Assembly (NCBI GenBank): GCA_034190875.2
Contig: CM067355.1
Coordinates: 38,426,848 to 38,490,847 of the forward strand
Source of the DNA: Urechis unicinctus
Taxonomy: Eukaryota > Annelida > Polychaeta > Xenopneusta > Urechidae
Reading direction: 5' to 3'
Length of the DNA stretch: 64,000 bases
The stretch's first letter is position 1; each line of letters begins with the position of its first letter. A model generated the notes under the pieces. The model saw only the letters and a list, made by a program, of their open reading frames with translations. It was not told the origin of the DNA and made no database searches. Below are positions 1 through 10,082 of this stretch, one piece after another. The translations under genes and the position numbers were made by a program.

Positions 1-305
1 AGAGTGTGACTTCACTGGGAATGAGGATATGCCATGAATAGGAGGGTGAAAAAAGGGCGTGACTTCACTGGGAATGAGGATATGCGATGAATAGGAGGGT
101 GATAAAAGGGTGTGACTTCACTGGGAATGAGGATATGCCATGAATAGGAGGGTGATGTAAGGGTGTGACTTCACTGGGAATGAGGATATGCCATGAATAG
201 GAGGGTGATAAAAGGGTGTGACTTCACTGGGAATGAGGATATGTCATTAATAGGAGGGTGAGGGAAAAGGCAGTGACGGCACTGGGAATGAGGACCCGCC
301 ATGTC
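1..305. repeat. 51-54 bp minisatellite, array 1
   Basis: Monomers carry the words TGACTTCACTGGGAATGAGG and CCATGAATAGGAGGGTGA. The array is cut by the window start and ends where the leader-exon segment begins. Confidence 0.93.
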
Positions 306-636
306 TTGAATGCAGTGTTAGGGATGGGGATGTTACTCGTAACGCATAGTTCTTCTCATTCATTCACGTGATATATTAACCTTCATGCGCTGTAAAGTCT
401 TAATGTTTGTAATCGGGATAATGTTACAGCTGTTCCGCGGTGTTCAGGGTTCACACTGTTACAGCATTGACTGTGTCCCTGCCCCTTCACACCCTACCTC
501 TCTTTCTCTATTGCACGTGACACGCTATTCAGCTACTACGACTACGTTGGTGTTGATACCATAGCAGTTTGGGGTGCCATTACTGATGACATATTTCGGC
601 TGTGTTCCCGATATGATGAACCTACTTTCTCTGTAG

Positions 637-708
637 ATATGGCGGAAGCAGAATACAACAAACCAAGCCCCGCAAAGAGAGCCAGATGTGAAGATGATCC
701 AGAGACAG
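637..708 (+). CDS. Leader coding exon, copy 1 (duplicate)
   Basis: TTTCTCTGTAG looks like a splice acceptor and is followed by AT and then ATG at 639. The exon reads [20 protein letters not shown] then PET, and ends ACAG followed by GTGAGT. It is 23 codons plus one base (phase 1). The peptide has a basic KRAR patch and an acidic end. It is identical in all four copies. After the donor this copy runs into repeat-unit sequence and not into the CARD intron, so it is a duplicate of the exon at 10011. It could still be an alternative first exon spliced across the array. A 5' UTR intron upstream is inferred only from the acceptor-like sequence. Confidence 0.6.
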
Positions 709-1018
709 GTGAGTTGCTCATAATTGTAGTTATTACAGAGCCCATATATCTATAAAGTTCATATTATTTCTGCTCTGAGCATCCCGTTACGAAGCATTAT
801 CCGCGATTATTGACTATGCACTGCTGTTTGTCTGTGCCCACTGGAACTCATTCCTTATCAGCTCTTGTGTAGATTATACCTGGACAGTGACACGTGCTTA
901 AACTTTAGAGGTGATGAATAAGCTGTCACGCACCTTGTTGATGAAAAAGCTGCTATCATCTTTGGCAAATATGTTGGCTGTGGAAAATATCATTTAGTTG
1001 TTGGTTTATTTTCTTAAT

Positions 1019-1282
1019 CTATGTGGGATTTAATATACCAACTGAGTTTGAGATCTCCGTCGTCAACATGTGGCCACTTAGATTTAGGGCTATGGTCCAT
1101 TGTTTGGAGGATATAAGTTTCGTGTTCCAATTATCATATAGAAATCTCATATTGTGTGATTTCTCGTTCATTGGTGCATTCATGCCATGCAACCGTTTAA
1201 CAGCTTCGATTGCTGCTTGAATTTGGCCAATGCTTGATTTACCAGTTTTCAATAACTTTTCGTATGTCCGCTGTACTCGCAT
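1019..1282 (-). CDS. Hypothetical 87-residue frame in the repeat unit, copy 1
   Basis: An open frame starts with ATG (MRVQRTYEKLLKTGKSSIGQ) and ends at TAG. I do not recognise a family. The first half looks helical (QIQAAIEAVKRLHGMNAP), and the rest is mixed. The frame recurs intact at 5113-5376 and in part at 1956-2189 and 7810-8022. Conservation is explained by recent duplication of the unit, so it is not evidence of selection. It could be an exon of another gene carried into the repeat, or chance. Confidence 0.25.
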   Translation of the reverse strand: MRVQRTYEKLLKTGKSSIGQIQAAIEAVKRLHGMNAPMNEKSHNMRFLYDNWNTKLISSKQWTIALNLSGHMLTTEISNSVGILNPT

Positions 1283-1389
1283 TAGTTAGAAGCCTGTAAC
1301 TTTTATTGTCTCACAAGGCCGCGAGGTAGGTGTTATTTTGGCGCTCATTTCGATTTGATGATTCATGGCGCCACTAGTACACAATGTGT

Positions 1390-1962
1390 ATGAGGGCGAG
1401 AGAAAGGGTGTGATTTGACTGGTTATGAAAATACACCATGAATTGGAGGGCGAGCGGGAGGGTGTGATATGATTGGTATTGAGGATATACCATAAATAGG
1501 AGGGCGAGGGAAAGGGTGTGATTTCAATGGTAATGAGGATATGCCATGAATAGGATGGTGAGGGAAAGGGTTTGGCTTACCTGTGAATGAGGATCTGCCT
1601 TGCACAGTAGCGCGAGGGAAAGGGTGTAAACTTCATTGGCAATGAGGACATGCCATGAATAGGAGGGTGAGGGAAAGGGTGTGAATCCAAAAATGAGTAC
1701 CCGCAACGTGTATGAGGGCGAGAGAAAAAGGTTGTGGCATCACTGGTAATGAGAACATGCCATCCAAAAGAGGGTGAGGGGAAGGATGTAGCTTCACTGT
1801 TAATGAGGACATGCCATCCAAAGGAGGGTGAGGGGAAGGATGTGACTTCACTGTTAATGAGGAAATGCCATCCAAAGGAAGGTGAGGGGAAGGATGTGAC
1901 TTCACTGTTAATGATGACATACCATGCAAAGGAGGGTGAGGGGAAGGATGTGGCTTCACTGG
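1390..1962. repeat. Minisatellite array 2
   Basis: Mixed monomers of about 54 bp (18 codons) with the words GATGTGACTTCACTGTTAAT and CCATCCAAAGGAGGGTGAGG. Because the unit length is a multiple of three, long frames arise on both strands (repeats of HPSPHPPLDGMSSLTVKS). These have no gene context. Confidence 0.92.
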
Positions 1963-2300
1963 TCCGTCGTCAACATGTGGCCACTTAGATTTAGGGCTAT
2001 GGTCCATTGTTTGGAGGATATAAGTTTCGTGTTCCAATTATCATATAGAAATCTCATATTGTGTGATTTCTCGTTCATTGGTGCATTCATGCCATGCAAC
2101 CGTTTAACAGCTTCGATTGCTGCTTGAATTTGGCCAATGCTTGATTTACCAGTTTTCAATAACTTTTCGTATGTCCGCTGTACTCGCATTAGTTAGAAGC
2201 CTGTAACTTTTATTGTCTCACAAGGCCGCGAGGTAGGTGTTATTTTTTGCGCTCATTTCGATTTGATGATTCATGGCGCCACTAGTACACTATGTGTATG
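1963..2300. repeat. Internal partial duplication of the unit
   Basis: Sequence from TCCGTCGTCAACATGTGG onward repeats that from 1056, at an offset of 907 bp. The left junction is sharp, between minisatellite sequence (CTTCACTGG) and the copied segment. It lengthens the first higher-order unit to 4.1 kb and carries a 77-residue truncated copy of the antisense frame (1956-2189). Confidence 0.85.
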
Positions 2301-4395
2301 AGGGCGAGAGAAGAGGTGTGATTTGACTGGTTATGAAAATACACCATGAATTGGAGGGCGAGCGGGAGGGTGTGATTTGATTGGTATTGAGGATATACCA
2401 TAAATAGGAGGGCGAGGGAAAGGGTGTGATTTCAATGGTAATGAGGATATGCCATGAATAGGATGGTGAGGGAAAGGGTTTGGCTTACCTGTGAATGAGG
2501 ATCTGCCTTGCACAGTAGCGCGAGGGAAAGGGTGTAACTTCATTGGCAATGAGGACATGCCATGAATAGGAGGGTGAGGGAAAGGGTGTGAATCCAAAAA
2601 TGAGTACCCGCAACGTGTATGAGGGCGAGAGAAAAAGGTTGTGGCATCACTGGTAATGAGAACATGCCATCCAAAAGAGGGTGAGGGGAAGGATGTAGCT
2701 TCACTGTTAATGAGGACATGACATCCAAAGGAGGGTGAGGGGAAGGATGTGACTTCACTGTTAATGAGGAAATGCCATCCAAAGGAAGGTGAGGGGAAGG
2801 ATGTGACTTCACTGTTAATGATGACATACCATGCAAAGGAGGGTGAGGGGAAGGATGTGGCTTCACTGGTAATGAGGACATGCCATCCAAAGGAGGGTGA
2901 GGGAAGGATGTGACTCACTGTTAATAAGGACATGCCGTGCCGTGCAAAGGAGGGTGAGGGGAAGGATGTGACTTCACTGTTCATAAGGACATGCCATCCA
3001 AAGGTGGGTGAGGGGAAGGGCTTGACTTTGCTGGTAATGAGGATATGCCATGAATAGGAGGGTGAGGGAAAGGGTTTGGCTTACCTGTGAATGAGGATCT
3101 GCCTTGCACAGTAGCGCGAGGTAAAGGGTGTAACTTCATTGGCAATGAGGACATGCCATGAATAGGAGGGTGAGGGAAAGGGTGTGAATCCAAAAATGAG
3201 TACCCGCAACGTGTATGAGGGCGAGAGAAGGTTGTTGTGGCATCACTGGTAATGAGAACATGCCATCCAAAAGAGGGTGAGGGGAAGGATGTAGCTTCAC
3301 TGTTAATGAGGACATGCCATCCAAAGGAGGGTGAGGGGAAGGATGTGGCTTCACTGGTAATGAGGACATGCCATCCAAAGGAAGGTGAGGGGAAGGATGT
3401 GACTTCACTGTTAATGATGACATACCATGCAAAGGAGGGTGAGGGGAAGGATGTGGCTTCACTGGTAATGAGGACATGCAGCCAGCCAAAGGAGGGTGAG
3501 GGAAGGATGTGACTCACTGTTAATAAGGACATGCCGTGCAAAGGAGGGTGAGGGGAAGGATGTGACTTCACTGTTCATAAGGACATGCCATCCAAAGGTG
3601 GGTGAGGGGAAGGGCTTGACTTTGCTGGTAATGAGGATATGCCATGAATAGGAGGGTGAGGGAAAGGGTGTGATTTTTCAAAGGTTATCAGGATATTCCA
3701 TGAATAGGAGGGTGAGGGAAAGCGTGTGAATTCACTGTTAATGAGGACATGCCGTGCAAAGGAGGGTGAGGGAAAGGATGTGACTTCACTGTTAATGAGG
3801 ATATGCCATGAAAAGGAGGGTGAGGGAAAGGGTGTGATTTCAAAGGTTATCAGGATATTCCATGAATAGGAGGGTGAGGGAAAGGGTGTGACTTCACTGG
3901 GAATGAGGATATGCCATGAATAGGAGGGTGATGATAGAGTGTGACTTCACTGGGAATGAGGATATGCCATGAATTGGAGGGTGATGAAAGGGTGTGACTT
4001 CACTGGGAATGATGATATGCCATGAATAGGAGGGTGATGAAAGGGTTTGACTTCACTGGGAATGAGGATATGCCATGAATAGGAGGGTGATAAAAGAGTG
4101 TGACTTCACTGGGAATGAGGATATGCCATGAATAGGAGGGTGAAAAAAGGGCGTGACTTCACTGGGAATGAGGATATGCGATGAATAGGAGGGTGATAAA
4201 AGGGTGTGACTTCACTGGGAATGAGGATATGCCATGAATAGGAGGGTGATGTAAGGGTGTGACTTCACTGGGAATGAGGATATGCCATGAATAGGAGGGT
4301 GATAAAAGAGTGTGACTTCACTGGGAATGAGGATATGTCATTAATAGGAGGGTGAGGGAAAAGGCAGTGACGGCACTGGGAATGAGGACCCGCCA
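2300..4395. repeat. Minisatellite array 3
   Basis: The longest array of the window's left end, with at least three monomer types: a GAATTGGAGGGCGAGCGGGA type, a CCATCCAAAGGAGGGTGAGG type and a CCATGAATAGGAGGGTGATG type. The order of types is kept between higher-order units, so whole units were copied and not only monomers. Confidence 0.92.
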
Positions 4396-4730
4396 TGTCT
4401 TGAATGCAGTGTTAGGGATGGGGATGTTACTCGTAACGCATAGTTCTTCTCATTCATTCACGTGATATATTAACCTTCATGCGCTGTAAAGTCTTAATGT
4501 TTGTAATCGGGATAATGTTACAGCTGTTCCGCGGTGTTCAGGGTTCACACTGTTACAGCATTGACTGTGTCCCTGCCCCTTCACACCCTACCTCTCTTTC
4601 TCTATTGCACGTGACACGCTATTCAGCTACTACGACTACGTTGGTGTTGATACCATAGCAGTTTGGGGTGCCATTACTGATGACATATTTCGGCTGTGTT
4701 CCCGATATGATGAACCTACTTTCTCTGTAG

Positions 4731-4802
4731 ATATGGCGGAAGCAGAATACAACAAACCAAGCCCCGCAAAGAGAGCCAGATGTGAAGATGATCCAGAGAC
4801 AG
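4731..4802 (+). CDS. Leader coding exon, copy 2 (duplicate)
   Basis: This is identical to the exon at 10011-10082, with the same acceptor-like TTTCTCTGTAG, ATG at 4733 and GTGAGT donor. It is followed by repeat-unit sequence, not the CARD intron. It is probably an upstream duplicate or an alternative first exon. Confidence 0.6.
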
Positions 4803-5112
4803 GTGAGTTGCTCATAATTGTAGTTATTACAGAGCCCATATATCTATAAAGTTCATATTATTTCTGCTCTGAGCATCCCGTTACGAAGCATTATCCGCGA
4901 TTATTGACTATGCACTGCTGTTTGTCTGTGCCCACTGGAACTCATTCCTTATCAGCTCTTGTGTAGATTATACCTGGACAGTGACACGTGCTTAAACTTT
5001 AGAGGTGATGAATAAGCTGTCACGCACCTTGTTGATGAAAAAGCTGCTATCATCTTTGGCAAATATGTTGGCTGTGGAAAATATCATTTAGTTGTTGGTT
5101 TATTTTCTTAAT

Positions 5113-5376
5113 CTATGTGGGATTTAATATACCAACTGAGTTTGAGATCTCCGTCGTCAACATGTGGCCACTTAGATTTAGGGCTATGGTCCATTGTTTG
5201 GAGGATATAAGTTTCGTGTTCCAATTATCATATAGAAATCTCATATTGTGTGATTTCTCGTTCATTGGTGCATTCATGCCATGCAACCGTTTAACAGCTT
5301 CGATTGCTGCTTGAATTTGGCCAATGCTTGATTTACCAGTTTTCAATAACTTTTCGTATGTCCGCTGTACTCGCAT
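5113..5376 (-). CDS. Hypothetical 87-residue frame, copy 2
   Basis: This is the same frame as at 1019-1282, residue for residue. No family is recognised. The duplicate status of the whole unit explains its presence. Confidence 0.22.
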   Translation of the reverse strand: MRVQRTYEKLLKTGKSSIGQIQAAIEAVKRLHGMNAPMNEKSHNMRFLYDNWNTKLISSKQWTIALNLSGHMLTTEISNSVGILNPT

Positions 5377-5484
5377 TAGTTAGAAGCCTGTAACTTTTAT
5401 TGTCTCACAAGGCCGCGAGGTAGGTGTTTATTTTGGCGCTCATTTCGATTTGATGATTCATGGCGCCACTAGTACACAATGTGT

Positions 5485-7090
5485 ATGAGGGCGAGAGAAA
5501 GGGTGTGATTTGACTGGTTATGAAAATACACCATGAATTGGAGGGCGAGCGGGAGGGTGTGATATGATTGGTATTGAGGATATACCATAAATAGGAGGGC
5601 GAGGGAAAGGGTGTGATTTCAATGGTAATGAGGATATGCCATGAATAGGATGGTGAGGGAAAGGGTTTGGCTTACCTGTGAATGAGGATCTGCCTTGCAC
5701 AGTAGTAGCGCGAGGGAAAGGGTGTAACTTCATTGGCAATGAGGACATGCCATGAATAGGAGGGTGAGGGAAAGGGTGTGAATCCAAAAATGAGTACCCG
5801 CAACGTGTATGAGGGCGAGAGAAAGGTTGTGGCATCACTGGTAATGAGAACATGCCATCCAAAAGAGGGTGAGGGGAAGGATGTAGCTTCACTGTTAATG
5901 AGGACATGCCATCCAAAGGAGGGTGAGGGGAAGGATGTGACTTCACTGTTAATGAGGAAATGCCATCCAAAGGAAGGTGAGGGGAAGGATGTGACTTCAC
6001 TGTTAATGATGACATACCATGCAAAGGAGGGTGAGGGGAAGGATGTGGCTTCACTGGTAATGAGGACATGCCATCCAAAGGAGGGTGAGGGGAAGGATGT
6101 GACTTCACTGTTAATGATGACATACCATGCAAAGGAGGGTGAGGGGAAGGATGTGGCTTCACTGGTAATGAGGACATGCCATCCAAAGGAGGGTGAGGGA
6201 AGGATGTGACTCACTGTTAATAAGGACATGCCGTGCAAAGGAGGGTGAGGGGAAGGATGTGACTTCACTGTTCATAAGGACATGCCATCCAAAGGTGGGT
6301 GAGGGGAAGGGCTTGACTTTGCTGGTAATGAGGATATGCCATGAATAGGAGGGTGAGGGAAAGGGTGTGATTTCAAAGGTTATCAGGATATTCCATGAAT
6401 AGGAGGGTGAGGGAAAGCGTGTGAATTCACTGTTAATGAGGACATGCCGTGCAAAAGGAGGGTGAGGGAAAGGATGTGACTTCACTGTTAATGAGGATAT
6501 GCCATGAAAAGGAGGGTGAGGGAAAGGGTGTGATTTCAAAGGTTATCAGGATATTCCATGAATAGGAGGGTGAGGGAAAGGGTGTGACTTCACTGGGAAT
6601 GAGGATATGCCATGAATAGGAGGGTGATGATAGAGTGTGACTTCACTGGGAATGAGGATATGCCATGAATTGGAGGGTGATGAAAGGGTGTGACTTCACT
6701 GGGAATGATGATATGCCATGAATAGGAGGGTGATGAAAGGGTTTGACTTCACTGGGAATGAGGATATGCCATGAATAGGAGGGTGATAAAAGAGTGTGAC
6801 TTCACTGGGAATGAGGATATGCCATGAATAGGAGGGTGAAAAAAGGGCGTGACTTCACTGGGAATGAGGATATGCGATGAATAGGAGGGTGATAAAAGGG
6901 TGTGACTTCACTGGGAATGAGGATATGCCATGAATAGGAGGGTGATGTAAGGGTGTGACTTCACTGGGAATGAGGATATGCCATGAATAGGAGGGTGATA
7001 AAAGAGTGTGACTTCACTGGGAATGAGGATATGTCATTAATAGGAGGGTGAGGGAAAAGGCAGTGACGGCACTGGGAATGAGGACCCGCC
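5485..7090. repeat. Minisatellite array 4
   Basis: Same monomer types and order as 2300-4395, with some monomers gained or lost. It links units 2 and 3. Confidence 0.92.
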
Positions 7091-7426
7091 ATGTCTTGAA
7101 TGCAGTGTTAGGGATGGGGATGTTACTCGTAACGCATAGTTCTTCTCATTCATTCACGTGATATATTAACCTTCATGCGCTGTAAAGTCTTAATGTTTGT
7201 AATCGGGATAATGTTACAGCTGTTCCGCGGTGTTCAGGGTTCACACTGTTACAGCATTGACTGTGTCCCTGCCCCTTCACACCCTACCTCTCTTTCTCTA
7301 TTGCACGTGACACGCTATTCAGCTACTACGACTACGTTGGTGTTGATACCATAGCAGTTTGGGGTGCCATTACTGATGACATATTTCGGCTGTGTTCCCG
7401 ATATGATGAACCTACTTTCTCTGTAG

Positions 7427-7498
7427 ATATGGCGGAAGCAGAATACAACAAACCAAGCCCCGCAAAGAGAGCCAGATGTGAAGATGATCCAGAGACAG
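7427..7498 (+). CDS. Leader coding exon, copy 3 (duplicate)
   Basis: This is identical to the other leader exons: ATG at 7429, phase 1 end, GTGAGT donor. The downstream sequence is again repeat unit. Confidence 0.6.
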
Positions 7499-7809
7499 GT
7501 GAGTTGCTCATAATTGTAGTTATTACAGAGCCCATATATCTATAAAGTTCATATTATTTCTGCTCTGAGCATCCCGTTACGAAGCATTATCCGCGATTAT
7601 TGACTATGCACTGCTGTTTGTCTGTGCCCACTGGAACTCATTCCTTATCAGCTCTTGTGTAGATTATACCTGGACAGTGACACGTGCTTAAACTTTAGAG
7701 GTGATGAATAAGCTGTCACGCACCTTGTTGATGAAAAAAGCTGCTATCATCTTTGGCAAATATGTTGGCTGTGGAAAATATCATTTAGTTGTTGGTTTAT
7801 TTTCTTAAT

Positions 7810-8022
7810 CTATGTGGGATTTAATATACCAACTGAGTTTGAGATCTCCGTCGTCAACATGTGGCCACTTAGATTTAGGGCTATGGTCCATTGTTTGGAG
7901 GATATAAGTTTCGTGTTCCAATTATCATATAGAAAACTCATATTGTGTGATTTCTCGTTCATTGGTGCATTCATGCCATGCAACCGTTTAAACAGCTTCG
8001 ATTGCTGCTTGAATTTGGCCAA
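7810..8022 (-). pseudogene. Shorter copy of the hypothetical antisense frame
   Basis: The C-terminal 60 or so residues match the 87-residue frame at 1019-1282. An extra A near 7990 changes the frame of the N-terminal part. This argues that the frame is not under constraint in this copy. Confidence 0.3.
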
Positions 8023-8179
8023 TGCTTGATTTACCAGTTTTCAATAACTTTTCGTATGTCCGCTGTACTCGCATTAGTTAGAAGCCTGTAACTTTTATTG
8101 TCTCACAAGGCCGCGAGGTAGGTGTTATTTTGGCGCTCATTTCGATTTGATGATTCATGGCGCCACTAGTACACAATGT

Positions 8180-9672
8180 GTATGAGGGCGAGAGAAAGGG
8201 TGTGATTTGACTGGTTATGAAAATACACCATGAATTGGAGGGCGAGCGGGAGGGTGTGATTTGATTGGTATTGAGGATATACCATAAATAGGAGGGCGAG
8301 GGAAAGGGTGTGATTTCAATGGTAATGAGGATATGCCATGAATAGGATGGTGAGGGAAAGGGTTTGGCTTACCTGTGAATGAGGATCTGCCTTGCACAGT
8401 AGCGCGAGGGAAAGGGTGTAACTTCATTGGCAATGAGGACATGCCATGAATAGGAGGGTGAGAGAAAGGGTGTGAATCCAAAAATGAGTACCCGCAACGT
8501 GTATGAGGGCGAGAGAAAGGTTGTGGCATCACTGGTAATGAGAACATGCCATCCAAAGGAGGGTGAGGGGAAGGATGTAGCTTCACTGTTAATGAGGACA
8601 TGCCATTCAAAGGAGGGTGAGGGGAAGGATGTGACTTCACTGTTAATGAGGAAATGCCATCCAAAGGAAGGTGAGGGGAAGGATGTGACTTCACTGTTAA
8701 TGATGACATACCATGCAAAGGAGGGTGAGGGGAAGGATGTGGCTTCACTGGTAATGAGGACATGCCATCCAAAGGAGGGTGAGGGAAGGATGTGACTCAC
8801 TGTTAATAAGGACATGCCGTGCAAAGGAGGGTGAGGGGAAGGATGTGACTTCACTGTTCATAAGGACATGCCATCCAAAGGTGGGTGAGGGGAAGGGCTT
8901 GACTTTGCTGGTAATGAGGATATGCCATGAATAGGAGGGTGAGGGAAAGGGTGTGATTTCAAAGGTTATCAGGATATTCCATGAATAGGAGGGTGAGGGA
9001 AAGCGTGTGAATTCACTGTTAATGAGGACATGCCGTGCAAAGGAGGGTGAGGGAAAGGATGTGACTTCACTGTTAATGAGGATATGCCATGAAAAGGAGG
9101 GTGAGGGAAAGGGTGTGATTTCAAAGGTTATCAGGATATTCCATGAATAGGAGGGTGAGGGAAAGGGTGTGACTTCACTGGGAATGAGGATATGCCATGA
9201 ATAGGAGGGTGATGATAGAGTGTGACTTCACTGGGAATGAGATATGCCATGAATTGGAGGGTGATGAAAGGGTGTGACTTCACTGGGAATGATGATATGC
9301 CATGAATAGGAGGGTGATGAAAGGGTTTGACTTCACTGGGAATGAGGATATGCCATGAATAGGAGGGTGATAAAAGAGTGTGACTTCACTGGGAATGAGG
9401 ATATGCCATGAATAGGAGGGTGAAAAAAGGGCGTGACTTCACTGGGAATGAGGATATGCGATGAATAGGAGGGTGATAAAAGGGTGTGACTTCACTGGGA
9501 ATGAGGATATGCCATGAATAGGAGGGTGATGTAAGGGTGTGACTTCACTGGGAATGAGGATATGCCATGAATAGGAGGGTGATAAAAGAGTGTGACTTCA
9601 CTGGGAATGAGGATATGTCATTAATAGGAGGGTGAGGGAAAAGGCAGTGACGGCACTGGGAATGAGGACCCG
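8180..9672. repeat. Minisatellite array 5
   Basis: The last array before the NLR gene. Same monomer types as arrays 3 and 4. It ends in the leader segment that leads to the exon at 10011. Confidence 0.92.
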
Positions 9673-10010
9673 CCATGTCTTGAATGCAGTGTTAGGGATG
9701 GGGATGTTACTCGTAACGCATAGTTCTTCTCATTCATTCACGTGATATATTAACCTTCATGCGCTGTAAAGTCTTAATGTTTGTAATCGGGATAATGTTA
9801 CAGCTGTTCCGCGGTGTTCAGGGTTCACACTGTTACAGCATTGACTGTGTCCCTGCCCCTTCACACCCTACCTCTCTTTCTCTATTGCACGTGACACGCT
9901 ATTCAGCTACTACGACTACGTTGGTGTTGATACCATAGCAGTTTGGGGTGCCATTACTGATGACATATTTCGGCTGTGTTCCCGATATGATGAACCTACT
10001 TTCTCTGTAG

Positions 10011-10082
10011 ATATGGCGGAAGCAGAATACAACAAACCAAGCCCCGCAAAGAGAGCCAGATGTGAAGATGATCCAGAGACAG
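10011..10082 (+). CDS. Leader coding exon, copy 4 (joined to gene)
   Basis: ATG at 10013, 23 codons plus one base, and a GTGAGT donor at 10083. This is the only copy whose downstream sequence leaves the repeat unit (at 10134) and runs toward CARD exons. Its phase-1 end fits the acceptor at 13762 (G plus GA gives Gly) and also the internal acceptor of the truncated CARD exon at 10483. The peptide is short, with basic KRAR and acidic EDDPET segments and no signal peptide. Confidence 0.6.

Noticed and set aside
542-745. Minus-strand frame of 67 codons, present four times
   Set aside because: It is the antisense shadow of the leader exon and shares its fourfold duplication.
1423-6539. Long minus-strand frames with HPSPHPPLDGMSS repeats
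   Set aside because: They are translations of 54 bp minisatellite units that happen to be a multiple of three; no start context, splice sites or domain.
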